Assembly: GCA_002215645.1 (NCBI GenBank)
Contig: NGFI01000005.1
Coordinates: 860,678 to 924,677 of the forward strand
Source: Gemmatimonadetes bacterium 2013_60CM_65_52
Lineage (GTDB): Bacteria > Gemmatimonadota > Gemmatimonadetes > Gemmatimonadales > Gemmatimonadaceae
Direction: 5' to 3'
Length of the DNA: 64,000 bases
In this document: positions 56,875-64,000 of the stretch, one piece after another
How positions within the stretch are numbered: position 1 is the stretch's first letter
Layout of the letters: the number at the start of each line of letters is the position of its first letter
The notes under the pieces: generated by a model
Database searches by the model: none
What the model saw: the letters and a program-made list of their open reading frames with translations, nothing else
What the model was told of the DNA's origin: nothing
Translations under genes and position numbers: made by a program

Positions 56875-56897
56875 TTCGGGACTTATTCGGCTAAGCT
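56869..56897 (+). promoter_or_regulatory. possible lexA promoter
   Basis: TTGCAC (56869-56874), 17-nt spacer, TAAGCT (56892-56897). The -35 fits well and the -10 weakly. Transcription would start near 56904, just before the dyad at 56909-56922. Confidence 0.4.
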
Positions 56898-56908
56898 ATT
56901 CGGGGGAT

Positions 56909-56922
56909 GTTCGGGGCAGAAC
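56909..56922. promoter_or_regulatory. possible LexA operator (GTTC-N6-GAAC dyad)
   Basis: Perfect 4+4 dyad GTTC GGGGCA GAAC about 5 nt after the predicted start of lexA transcription and 54 nt before its start codon. LexA boxes in other phyla use GAAC/GTTC half-sites, but with different spacing. It also carries one of three TTCGG repeats in this region (ATTCGG at 56885 and 56899, GTTCGG at 56909). Confidence 0.35.
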
Positions 56923-56975
56923 CGCCTCCGCGCGCGCGGAGGGCTCGACGAACTCATAAAATGAAAGGGGCCGCA

Positions 56976-57584
56976 ATGCCGCTCACGAAGCGCCAGCGGG
57001 AGATTCTAAACTACCTGACGATCTACGCCGAGCAAAACGGCTACGCGCCGAGCTTCGAGGAGATCGCGGAGAATTTCAGCTACAGCTCGCTTGCCACGGT
57101 GCACGAGCACTTGAGCAACCTGGAGCGCAAGGGCTTTATCAAGCGCTCGTACAACGAGAGCCGGGCCATCGAGATTCTGCCCAGCGACCTGCTGCCAAAG
57201 GCCATCGAGCTCCCGCTGCTCGGCGCGGTCGCCGCGGGTATGCCCATCGAAGCCATGATGCACCAGGAGTCCATCGCGGTTCCGGACTCGCTCCTCGGCC
57301 GCAGCGGAAACCACTACGTGCTGCGCGTGCGCGGCAACTCGATGATCGAAGAGCAGATCCGCGACGGCGACTTCGTGGTGGTCAACGAGCGGCAGCGAGC
57401 CGACAACGGCGAGATGGTCATCGCCATGCTGCACGGCAACTCCGCCACGGTAAAGAAGTTCTATCGCGAGAAAGACGGGCGCATCCGGCTTCAGCCCGCC
57501 AACGAGACCATGGCGCCGATGTACGTCCACGAGAACGACATCACAATTCAGGGAATCGTGGTCGGGGTGATGCGGCGCTACTGA
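56976..57584 (+). CDS. lexA: LexA SOS repressor
   Basis: 202 residues from ATG 56976, with AAAGGGG 6 nt upstream; in-frame starts exist further upstream. The N-terminal winged helix reads LTKRQREILNYLTIYAEQNGYAPSFEEIAENF...ATVHEHLSNLERKGFI. Self-cleavage site A87-G88 in GAVAAGMP; catalytic S122 (RGNSM) and K160 (ATVK). It is convergent with trpD, with a 7-nt overlap of the coding ends. Controls the DNA-damage regulon; autoregulation is likely. Confidence 0.94.
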   Translation: MPLTKRQREILNYLTIYAEQNGYAPSFEEIAENFSYSSLATVHEHLSNLERKGFIKRSYNESRAIEILPSDLLPKAIELPLLGAVAAGMPIEAMMHQESIAVPDSLLGRSGNHYVLRVRGNSMIEEQIRDGDFVVVNERQRADNGEMVIAMLHGNSATVKKFYREKDGRIRLQPANETMAPMYVHENDITIQGIVVGVMRRY

Positions 57585-58624
57585 ACGGGCTTCATCGCCC
57601 CTTTGAGTCGCGCCAAGGCACGCAGCCCCGCCCCCTCCTCGAGCCCTCGTCTCGCCGTCGCAATCGCGTCGCCATAGTCCCCCGGACCGTTCGGCGCTAC
57701 CAGAATCGCCGCCGCGGCGTTGAGCAACACGGCCGCCGTCGCGGTGGGTGGCGCGGATCCATCCAGCACTGCGCGCACCGCCGCCGCATTGGCCGCGGGC
57801 GGGCCACCGTTCAGGTCGTCCGCATTGCCGCCGCCGAGCCCGAATTTGGCCGGATCGATCGTCCACTCCCGTACCGACCCGTCCTCGATCTCCACCACGT
57901 GCGTGGTGCCGAGCGGCGACACCTCGTCCATTCCGGGCTCGCCGTGAACGACCAGCGCGTGCACCGTGCCGAGTGTGCGGAGCGCGCCAGCGATGAGTGG
58001 AACTCGGCGCGCATCGGCTACTCCGACCACCTGCCGGCCTGCTCCCGCGGGGTTTGCGAGTGGGCCAACGATGTTCATCACCGTCGGGATCGATAGCTCG
58101 CGCCGTACAGGTCCCACGTGCTTCATGGCAGGGTGCATCAGCGGCGCGAACATGAACACGATACCGGCGTCGCGGAGCGCATGCTCCATGACCTCGGGGC
58201 TTACATCGATGGAGACGCCGAGCGCCTCGAGGACGTCGGCGCTGCCGCATTGCGAGGTGAACGAGCGGTTGCCATGCTTCGCGATTCGCACGCCGCAGCC
58301 GGCCGCGAGGAGCGCTGCCGCCGTCGAGATGTTGAACGTGCCCACGGCACCGCCACCGGTGCCACAGGTGTCCACGAGCTCGTCGGGACGTTCGGCCGAC
58401 AGGCGCACCATGGCACCGCGCATGGCATCGGCCGCTCCGGCAACCTCGTCGGCCGTCTCGCCCTTGACCCGAAGCCCCACGAGCAGCGCCGCCATCTGCG
58501 CCGGTGTCGCGTCGCCGGCCATGACCGCTCCGAATGCGGCGCGCGCCTCCAATTCGCTGAGCGACTGACCCATCGCGAGCTGCCTGATGGCGTGTTGCAG
58601 CGCCGGCGCCGGGTCAGCCGACAC
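57578..58624 (-). CDS. trpD: anthranilate phosphoribosyltransferase
   Basis: 348 residues. LVDTCGTGGGAVGTFNISTAAALLAAGCGVRIAKHGNRSFTSQCGSADVLEALG is unmistakable, followed by FMFAPLMHPAMKHVGPVRRELSIPTVMNIVGPLANPAGA and VVHGEPGMDEVSP. It is not in the main trp run: it lies beyond lexA, overlapping the upstream GAF-protein gene by 11 nt. trpE and trpG are not in the window. Confidence 0.96.
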   Translation of the reverse strand: MSADPAPALQHAIRQLAMGQSLSELEARAAFGAVMAGDATPAQMAALLVGLRVKGETADEVAGAADAMRGAMVRLSAERPDELVDTCGTGGGAVGTFNISTAAALLAAGCGVRIAKHGNRSFTSQCGSADVLEALGVSIDVSPEVMEHALRDAGIVFMFAPLMHPAMKHVGPVRRELSIPTVMNIVGPLANPAGAGRQVVGVADARRVPLIAGALRTLGTVHALVVHGEPGMDEVSPLGTTHVVEIEDGSVREWTIDPAKFGLGGGNADDLNGGPPAANAAAVRAVLDGSAPPTATAAVLLNAAAAILVAPNGPGDYGDAIATARRGLEEGAGLRALARLKGAMKPVQ

Positions 58625-59912
58625 TCAGCGTCTCCAGCATCCGGTCCGGCAGGCGCGCCTGCGTGGCGACGAGCGAAATGACGAGGCCGAGCAAGCGCAC
58701 GCGCTCGATGTCTTCCTCGACGAAGATGCCGTGCATCGCCCGGTTGGCGAGGTTCACGACGCCGACGAGCTGGCCGTGATACACGAGCGGAAAGCTGATG
58801 AAGGATCCGGTGGTAAAGAGCTCGTCGCGAATGAGCGGATGGTGCTTCGCCTCCGCCACGTCCTGCACCAGCAGCGGCTGGCGTGTGGCGGCAACCTTGC
58901 CGGCCACGCCCTCGCCGAACTTGACGCGATATCCGGGTGAGACGTTCGGCGTCACGCCGCGCGAGGCCGCGAGATAGAGCTCATGCTCGTCGGGGACGTG
59001 CAGCAGGAGTGAGCAGCGCTGCGCTCCCATGTCGTCGCCCACGAGGGTGAGCAGACCGTTCACCAGCTCGCGCGGATCATCCGCGGTGGCGTCCATGGTG
59101 AGAACGCGGTCGATCAGGTAGATGGTGCGCGTGCGCTGACGCAGGGCTTCTCCGCGCCGATGCAGCTCGATGTGCGCTTTCTCGAGCTGTTCCACCGCCG
59201 CGCCCACCTGTGCCTCGACCATCTGCGCGCGCTTGTTGGCACGCCGGCAGTCCTCCATGGCCCTGGCGATGTCGCGCTCGAGCGCCATGAGCCGTTCGGG
59301 CGCTGCGGGCTCCTGTGCGCCGGCCTGAAACAGCTTCTCCTCGAGCGTGGCGAGCTTACGCGTGTACTCGCCGTGCACCCGCTGTGTCATGTCCTCGAGC
59401 GTTCTGACTGCTTCCTCACGCGCCTCGCGTTCGGCGAAGCGCGCAAAGGCGAGCTCGAACAGCCCCGCCGACGGCGCAAGCCGCTCCGACGATCGCGTGC
59501 CGAAGAACTTTCTCGGCTCGTAGAGCACGAGAATGCCCATCAATTGTCCCTCAAAGCGGATGCCGCGGAGGGAGAGCCAGCCGACGTCCTCCAGCTTCTT
59601 CAATGCGAACAGCGGCGCGACCTCGTCGGAGTGGTCTCCGAACTCGACGAAGGAGCCGCCCGCGCTGATCGCGGTGCGCTCGCGCGCCGGAAGGTGGTCG
59701 AACGTGGTATCGAGACGCTGGCAGGTGACGACGTCGCCCTGCGGCGCGAGCCGATCGACGATCATGTCGCGCCGCGCATCGTAGCGGAGCAGCACCACCT
59801 GCGCGATGCGGTCGAACTCGGTCAGCGCCTCGGCGAGCGCAAGTAGCGACGCGTCGAGATCCGGTGCGACACTGAGCGCATGAGCGAGTGTAGCGAGCGT
59901 GCGAGGTGGCAT
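58614..59912 (-). CDS. GAF-coiled coil-GAF protein
   Basis: 432 residues, no TM. First GAF-like domain at about 20-160 (QVVLLRYDARRDMIVDRLAPQG, GWLSLRGIRFEGQLMGILVLYEP), a long coiled coil at about 165-270 (EEAVRTLEDMTQRVHGEYTRKLATLEEKL; MVEAQVGAAVEQLEKAHIELHRRGEALRQR), then a clear second GAF at 275-420 (MGAQRCSLLLHVPDEHELYLAASRG, GEGVAGKVAATRQPLLVQDV, SFPLVYHGQLVGVVNLAN). No output domain follows, so it may act by dimerising with a partner. Coupled to trpD by an 11-nt overlap, for no obvious metabolic reason. Confidence 0.82.
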   Translation of the reverse strand: MPPRTLATLAHALSVAPDLDASLLALAEALTEFDRIAQVVLLRYDARRDMIVDRLAPQGDVVTCQRLDTTFDHLPARERTAISAGGSFVEFGDHSDEVAPLFALKKLEDVGWLSLRGIRFEGQLMGILVLYEPRKFFGTRSSERLAPSAGLFELAFARFAEREAREEAVRTLEDMTQRVHGEYTRKLATLEEKLFQAGAQEPAAPERLMALERDIARAMEDCRRANKRAQMVEAQVGAAVEQLEKAHIELHRRGEALRQRTRTIYLIDRVLTMDATADDPRELVNGLLTLVGDDMGAQRCSLLLHVPDEHELYLAASRGVTPNVSPGYRVKFGEGVAGKVAATRQPLLVQDVAEAKHHPLIRDELFTTGSFISFPLVYHGQLVGVVNLANRAMHGIFVEEDIERVRLLGLVISLVATQARLPDRMLETLSVG

Positions 59913-60079
59913 CCGCGGGAAGTGGGCACCGTCCGCGGGACGCGGCGGAGATGCAAAATTGCTCGTTGCGCGTCGGCAAAGTCAATCGCGAACGTGCATT
60001 GGCGGAGCGTGCAGGAAACGTCGCGCACCGCAGGCGCAATTGCTTGACTCTGTCCGGGGCGTTGGTAGCTTTGAATGCG

Positions 60080-60859
60080 ATGCCGACTCGCACGCTGCAG
60101 CTCGTGTTGCACTATGACGGCACGGGTTTCAGCGGATGGCAGCGGCAGCCCGACAGGCGCACCGTGCAAGGGGTGCTCGAGGATGCGCTGGGCCGGCTCT
60201 GCGCCGGGCCAGTGGCAGCACTCGGATCGGGACGGACGGATGCCGGAGTACACGCGCGCGGGCAGGCGGTTGGCGTGCGGGTGCCGGAGCGATGGACGCC
60301 GTTTACGCTCCGCCGCGCGCTCAATGCGACGCTGCCGCACGACCTCTGGGTCGCGGCGGTTCACTCCATGCGAGACGACTTCCATGCGCGCTACAGCGCG
60401 ACATCGAGGCGGTACACATATCACGTCGGGACGGACGAGGCGGCCGCCTCGCCCTTCCGTCGTGGCACCGAATGGGCATTCCCGCATCCACTGGATACGG
60501 ATGCGCTGCAACGGGCGGCCATGCGCCTCGTCGGCGAGCACTGCTTCCGCGCGTTTGCGGTGCGCGGCACGGCGCCGGACAGCGACAACCACGCGTGCCG
60601 CGTGCTCCGCGCGAGCTGGCACGAGCGCGCGGGCGGCGTGGACTTCGAGATCGAAGCCAACCGGTTTCTGCATCACATGGTCCGCTTTCTCGTGGGCACG
60701 ATGACGGCAATCGCCGGCGGCAGACGTCCCGCCTCCGATCTGGATGCTCTTCTCGTCGCGACGTCCAACGACGAGGTGTCGAGCCCCGCGCCTGCACACG
60801 CGCTGTTTCTCGAGGAAGTGCGCTATCCGGAAGATCTCTACTGCCCAACCGCCGGATGA
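60080..60859 (+). CDS. truA: tRNA pseudouridine(38-40) synthase
   Basis: 259 residues from ATG 60080. LVLHYDGTGFSGWQRQPDRRTVQGVLEDAL, catalytic D54 in GSGRTDAGVHARGQ, FHARYSATSRRYTYHV and FLHHMVRFLVGTMTAIAGGR are all TruA signatures. The frame is open 174 nt upstream but without conserved residues. It overlaps the next gene by ATGA. The 167-nt gap to the divergent GAF gene should carry both promoters. Confidence 0.95.
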   Translation: MPTRTLQLVLHYDGTGFSGWQRQPDRRTVQGVLEDALGRLCAGPVAALGSGRTDAGVHARGQAVGVRVPERWTPFTLRRALNATLPHDLWVAAVHSMRDDFHARYSATSRRYTYHVGTDEAAASPFRRGTEWAFPHPLDTDALQRAAMRLVGEHCFRAFAVRGTAPDSDNHACRVLRASWHERAGGVDFEIEANRFLHHMVRFLVGTMTAIAGGRRPASDLDALLVATSNDEVSSPAPAHALFLEEVRYPEDLYCPTAG

Positions 60860-61518
60860 AGATCTATCTCGCGAGCGCCAACAGCGATGACATCGCCTGG
60901 GGCGCCACGCACGGCATGCTCGACGGTGTCCTGACGACGCCGCGCTTGCTTGCCGACGAAAACGCCGACGACACGCGCGCGCACCTGGTGGATCTCTGCC
61001 GGCTCGTACACGGCCCCATCTTCGCCTCCGTGCAGGCCATCGACGCGGCGGGCGTGTATCGCGACGGACGCGAGCTCGCAAAGCTCTCGGACCAGATCGT
61101 CGTTCAGGTTCCGCTCGTGGAAGACACGCTGGGCGCGGTGCGGCGCCTGTTCGCCGACGGCGTCCGCGTCGCGGCGACGCACATCTTCAACACCGCCCAG
61201 GCGTTGCTGGCCGCGCGGGCCGGCGCCTCCAGCGTACTCGCGCCCGTGGATCAGCTCGACGCAGCCGGCCACAACGGAGTCGGGGTGGTACACGATCTGC
61301 GCGCCGCCTTCGACGCCTCGAACGCCGAATGCGATGTCATCGCGGTGAACCCGTCCTCCTCGACGCAGTTCGGCGCGTGCGCCATCGCGGGCGCAGACGC
61401 CGCGGCACTCACCGCGGAGGTGTGTCGCGGACTGCTCGTTCACCCTCTCACGGATCGCGGCGTCGACCAGTTTCTGAGCGATGCGTCGCGGCTTCGGCGG
61501 TCATGGTCGGGTTCCTAG
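60856..61518 (+). CDS. transaldolase/fructose-6-phosphate aldolase-like protein with altered active site
   Basis: 220 residues, the length of the FSA/TalC subfamily, and alignable with E. coli FSA from end to end: IYLASANSDD, GVLTTPRLL, IFASVQAIDAAGV, QIVVQVPLVEDTLGAVRRLFADGVRVAATHIFNTAQALLAARAGASSVLAPVDQLDAAG. The three active-site positions are changed: Asp6 is A6, the Asn of TNPS is T28, and the Schiff-base lysine (VKVP) is Q84. Class I aldolase chemistry should therefore be impossible. The reading frame is intact and coupled to truA by ATGA, so it is probably not a decaying gene. Confidence 0.85.
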   Translation: MKIYLASANSDDIAWGATHGMLDGVLTTPRLLADENADDTRAHLVDLCRLVHGPIFASVQAIDAAGVYRDGRELAKLSDQIVVQVPLVEDTLGAVRRLFADGVRVAATHIFNTAQALLAARAGASSVLAPVDQLDAAGHNGVGVVHDLRAAFDASNAECDVIAVNPSSSTQFGACAIAGADAAALTAEVCRGLLVHPLTDRGVDQFLSDASRLRRSWSGS

Positions 61519-62918
61519 TGCGAGCGGCCGCCTCTGTCCTCGTGCTGGCCGAGTTGCTCGCCTGTAGCAGCTCCGCGTCGAAGTCGGATGCGCAGGTCAC
61601 CCGTGCCGCGGACGCCGTGCGGCCGGTGAGTGTCGCCGCATCGCGTCGCACCGCCATCACGGAGGCGGTGTCGAAGGTCGCGCCCGCCGTGGTCACGGTG
61701 CAGACGGAGGTGGTGCAGCGCGTCCCCGTGGATCCGTTCGAGGCATTCTTCGGCGGCGGCCGATCGGGCACGCAGACGTCGTCGGGGCTCGGCACCGGCT
61801 TCATCATGCGTCCCGAGGGTCTCATCGTGACGAACGCGCACGTCATTGCCGGCGCGTCGTCGATCTCGGTGATGCTCCGCGATGGCACCACCTATCCGGC
61901 GAAGCTCGTCGGAACGGACGAGACCAATGATCTCGCCGTCATCAAGGTGGACGCGAAGAATCTTCCCGTCGCCCCACTCGGCGATTCGGACAATCTGCTC
62001 GTCGGTGAATGGGCAGTGGCGATCGGCAATCCGTACGGGTTCATGCTCGGCAACTCGGAGCCGAGCGTCACGGCGGGTGTCATCAGCGGCGTGGGCCGGA
62101 ATCTCGTGGCACGCGGCGAGGGCGCGTCCGCCTACCTGGACATGATTCAGACCGACGCGTCCATCAATCCGGGCAACTCCGGCGGCCCGCTCATCAGCGC
62201 AGACGGCGACGTCATCGGCGTCAACTCGTCCATCTACTCCACGAACGGCGGCTCCATCGGCGTGGGCTTCGCCATTCCGATCAACCGCGCTCGGCGCGTG
62301 GCAGAGGATCTCGTGGTGCACGGCCGAGTACGGCGCCCGTGGATCGGCGTGCGGCTCGAGCAGCCGCGAAGCGAGAACCCGCGCGACTACATCGCGCGCG
62401 GTGCGCTCGTTGCCCTGGTGACGCCGGGCTCGCCGGCCCAACGCGCCGGCATCCGTGCCGGAGATGTGATCGTGCGGTCGCGTACACGTGCCATCCGAAA
62501 CCGCTTCGATTGGGACGCGGCACTTCTCGACCTCCGTGTCGGCGAACAGGTTCCGCTGGTCGTGCGCCGCGGAGGTGGCGAGGTGCCCGTCAACGTCGTC
62601 ATCGCCGACCTACCGGAGGTCTCGGCGCAAAAGGTCCAGGTGCTCCGGGAGCTGGAGCTGGTGACGCTGACGCCCGCCATTCGCGCGGACCGCGGTTTAC
62701 GCGCGGAACGCGGAGCCCTGGTGTATCGCGCCAGCGATCGCATCACGCAGGAGCTCGGGCTCCAGCCCGGCGACGTCGTTCTCCGCATCAACCGCACAGT
62801 CATCGGCTCGGCGGAGGAGGCATCGCGCGCGCTCGACTACTACGCGGGCCGCGGCGCCATTCAGATGGTCTGTGAGCGCAACGGGCAGTATTTCTCGACC
62901 GAGTTCCTCATTCAATGA
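61503..62918 (+). CDS. HtrA/Deg-type serine protease, predicted lipoprotein
   Basis: 471 residues. A lipoprotein signal ([10 protein letters not shown], modified C21) replaces the usual Deg signal peptide. Trypsin fold with catalytic H113 (TNAHV), D143 (TNDLAV) and S226 (GNSGGP). Two PDZ domains follow: about 285-375 ([10 protein letters not shown]...[19 protein letters not shown]) and about 390-471 ([48 protein letters not shown]). A periplasmic, membrane-tethered quality-control protease is likely. The start ATG 61503 overlaps the end of the aldolase-like gene by 16 nt. Confidence 0.9.
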   Translation: MVGFLVRAAASVLVLAELLACSSSASKSDAQVTRAADAVRPVSVAASRRTAITEAVSKVAPAVVTVQTEVVQRVPVDPFEAFFGGGRSGTQTSSGLGTGFIMRPEGLIVTNAHVIAGASSISVMLRDGTTYPAKLVGTDETNDLAVIKVDAKNLPVAPLGDSDNLLVGEWAVAIGNPYGFMLGNSEPSVTAGVISGVGRNLVARGEGASAYLDMIQTDASINPGNSGGPLISADGDVIGVNSSIYSTNGGSIGVGFAIPINRARRVAEDLVVHGRVRRPWIGVRLEQPRSENPRDYIARGALVALVTPGSPAQRAGIRAGDVIVRSRTRAIRNRFDWDAALLDLRVGEQVPLVVRRGGGEVPVNVVIADLPEVSAQKVQVLRELELVTLTPAIRADRGLRAERGALVYRASDRITQELGLQPGDVVLRINRTVIGSAEEASRALDYYAGRGAIQMVCERNGQYFSTEFLIQ

Positions 62919-64000
62919 CGGCACACGACCGCTACACCTCGCCGCTGTCCGAGCGCTACGCCTCGCGGGCCATGCTCGAGCTGTGGTCGCCGCAGATGCG
63001 TCACGGGCTGTGGCGTCGCCTCTGGTTGGCGCTTGCAGAGTCCGAACAGCGGCTCGGCGTGCCGATTCCGGACGAGGCGCTCGTACAGATGCGGGCGCGC
63101 CTGGACGACATCGACTTCGACAGCGTGGCCGCGTACGAGCGCCGCTTCCGACACGACGTGATGGCGCACGTGCACGCGTTCGGGGACGCCGCTCCCGCCG
63201 CGCACCGTTACATCCATCTGGGAGCCACGAGCGCGTTCGTCACCGACAACGCGGATCTCATCATGATGCGCCGCGGCCTGCAGCTCCTGCGCGGCCGCAT
63301 TCTCCGCGTTCTGCGCGTGCTCGGCGCGTTCGCGCGCGAGTGGCGCGCGGAGCCCACGCTTGGCTACACGCATTTGCAGCCAGCCCAGCCGACCACGGTC
63401 GGCAAACGCGCGACGCTCTGGATGCAGGATCTCGTGCTGGATCTCGCCGACGTGGACCATCGCGTTGCCACGATGCCCTTCCGCGGCGTAAAGGGCACGA
63501 CCGGAACGCAGGCAAGTTTTCTCGAGCTCTTCGAGGGCGATCACGCACGTGTTCGCGAGCTCGATCGCCTGGTGACGGCCACGATGGGCTTCTCGCATTC
63601 GATTCCCGTGAGTGGCCAGACGTATTCACGGAAGATCGACGCCCAGGTGCTTGCGGTCGTTGCCGGCATCGCCGCGAGTGCGGCGAAGTTCAGCTCGGAC
63701 ATCCGCGTTCTTCAGGCATTCGGTGAGATCGAGGAGCCATTCGAATCGGAGCAGATCGGCTCGTCCGCCATGGCCTACAAGCGGAATCCCATGCGCGCGG
63801 AGCGGATTGCGTCGCTCGCCCGCTTCGTCGGCTCGCTCGAGACGAACGCGAACCAGACCCACGCCGTGCAGTACTTCGAGCGGACGCTCGACGACAGCGC
63901 CAACCGGCGGCTATCCATTCCGGAATCGTTCCTGGCGACGGACGCCGTGCTCGGCTTGATGGAGAACATTGCCGCTGGGCTCGAGGTGCATCCGAGCCGG
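62915..64000 (+). CDS. purB: adenylosuccinate lyase, C terminus cut by window edge
   Basis: 362 residues visible, reading off the end. [24 protein letters not shown] opens the protein; [48 protein letters not shown] and the superfamily signature [17 protein letters not shown] confirm a PurB of the fumarase/aspartase superfamily. It acts twice in purine synthesis (AMP and AICAR branches). The start overlaps the HtrA stop by ATGA. Confidence 0.95.
   Translation, partial: MTAHDRYTSPLSERYASRAMLELWSPQMRHGLWRRLWLALAESEQRLGVPIPDEALVQMRARLDDIDFDSVAAYERRFRHDVMAHVHAFGDAAPAAHRYIHLGATSAFVTDNADLIMMRRGLQLLRGRILRVLRVLGAFAREWRAEPTLGYTHLQPAQPTTVGKRATLWMQDLVLDLADVDHRVATMPFRGVKGTTGTQASFLELFEGDHARVRELDRLVTATMGFSHSIPVSGQTYSRKIDAQVLAVVAGIAASAAKFSSDIRVLQAFGEIEEPFESEQIGSSAMAYKRNPMRAERIASLARFVGSLETNANQTHAVQYFERTLDDSANRRLSIPESFLATDAVLGLMENIAAGLEVHPSR

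Noticed and set aside
60136-60855. N-terminal extension of the transaldolase-like protein through the truA region
   Set aside because: The region is coded by truA in another frame, and the ATGA overlap gives a protein of normal family length.

Overview
The window is high-GC, gene-dense bacterial chromosome. Its gene content and style suggest a member of the Gemmatimonadota: many secreted proteins with signal peptides ending in AQ, tandem secreted amidohydrolases, ECF sigma factors, di-heme peroxidases, and an archaeal-type split methylmalonyl-CoA mutase. This is an inference from general resemblance; no 16S gene is present. Neighbouring genes overlap by ATGA, GTGA or TGATG so often that translational coupling is the rule. 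I see no CRISPR array, phage, transposase or integrase.

Layout. 1-9130 (minus): housekeeping run dnaB (cut by the window edge), a family-4 type uracil-DNA glycosylase, coaBC, rpoZ, gmk, yicC, a TonB-plug outer-membrane protein, pepA and icd. 9255-13430: an outer-membrane-type lipoprotein, a di-heme peroxidase lipoprotein and a FetAB-like ABC exporter, bounded by a tRNA-Leu 3' fragment and an intact tRNA-Leu(CAA). 13477-15120 (minus): ECF sigma, zinc anti-sigma and a small secreted protein. 15220-18656 (plus): a glycerophosphodiesterase and two secreted amidohydrolase paralogues, the second without its metal ligands. 18675-19756: a small coiled-coil protein and rplU-rpmA with a clear promoter and terminator.

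19760-23069: a gene-free stretch with an 18-nt inverted repeat, then a four-gene plus-strand operon: ECF sigma factor, a membrane-anchored protein with a periplasmic CBM48/AMPK-type glycogen-binding domain, a secreted helical protein, and an outer-membrane-like protein ending in a second such domain. This is the best candidate here for an undescribed system. 23092-30796: RNase E/G, acyl-CoA dehydrogenase, recQ, a U32 peptidase and a tiny membrane protein. 30793-38845 (minus): an acyl-CoA operon with enoyl-CoA hydratase, a split AtuA, carboxyltransferase, the B12 subunit and large subunit of methylmalonyl-CoA mutase with a methyltransferase between them, and meaB. 38852-44251 (minus): two CorC/HlyC-type proteins, ybeY, phoH, aspS.

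44496-46477 (plus): a secreted protein and rlmN. 46406-56874 (minus): one continuous set of overlapping genes, LytR_C protein, yqeK, folK, folB, a membrane chemoreceptor-like protein, trpA, an HD-GYP protein, a HEAT-repeat protein, trpB, trpF, trpC. The HD-GYP and HEAT proteins sit inside the trp genes and appear to share an N-terminal domain. lexA is divergent from trpC, with a possible operator, and converges on trpD, which follows a GAF-coiled coil-GAF protein. 60080-64000 (plus): truA, a transaldolase-family protein without the Schiff-base lysine, an HtrA-type lipoprotein protease and purB (cut by the window edge).
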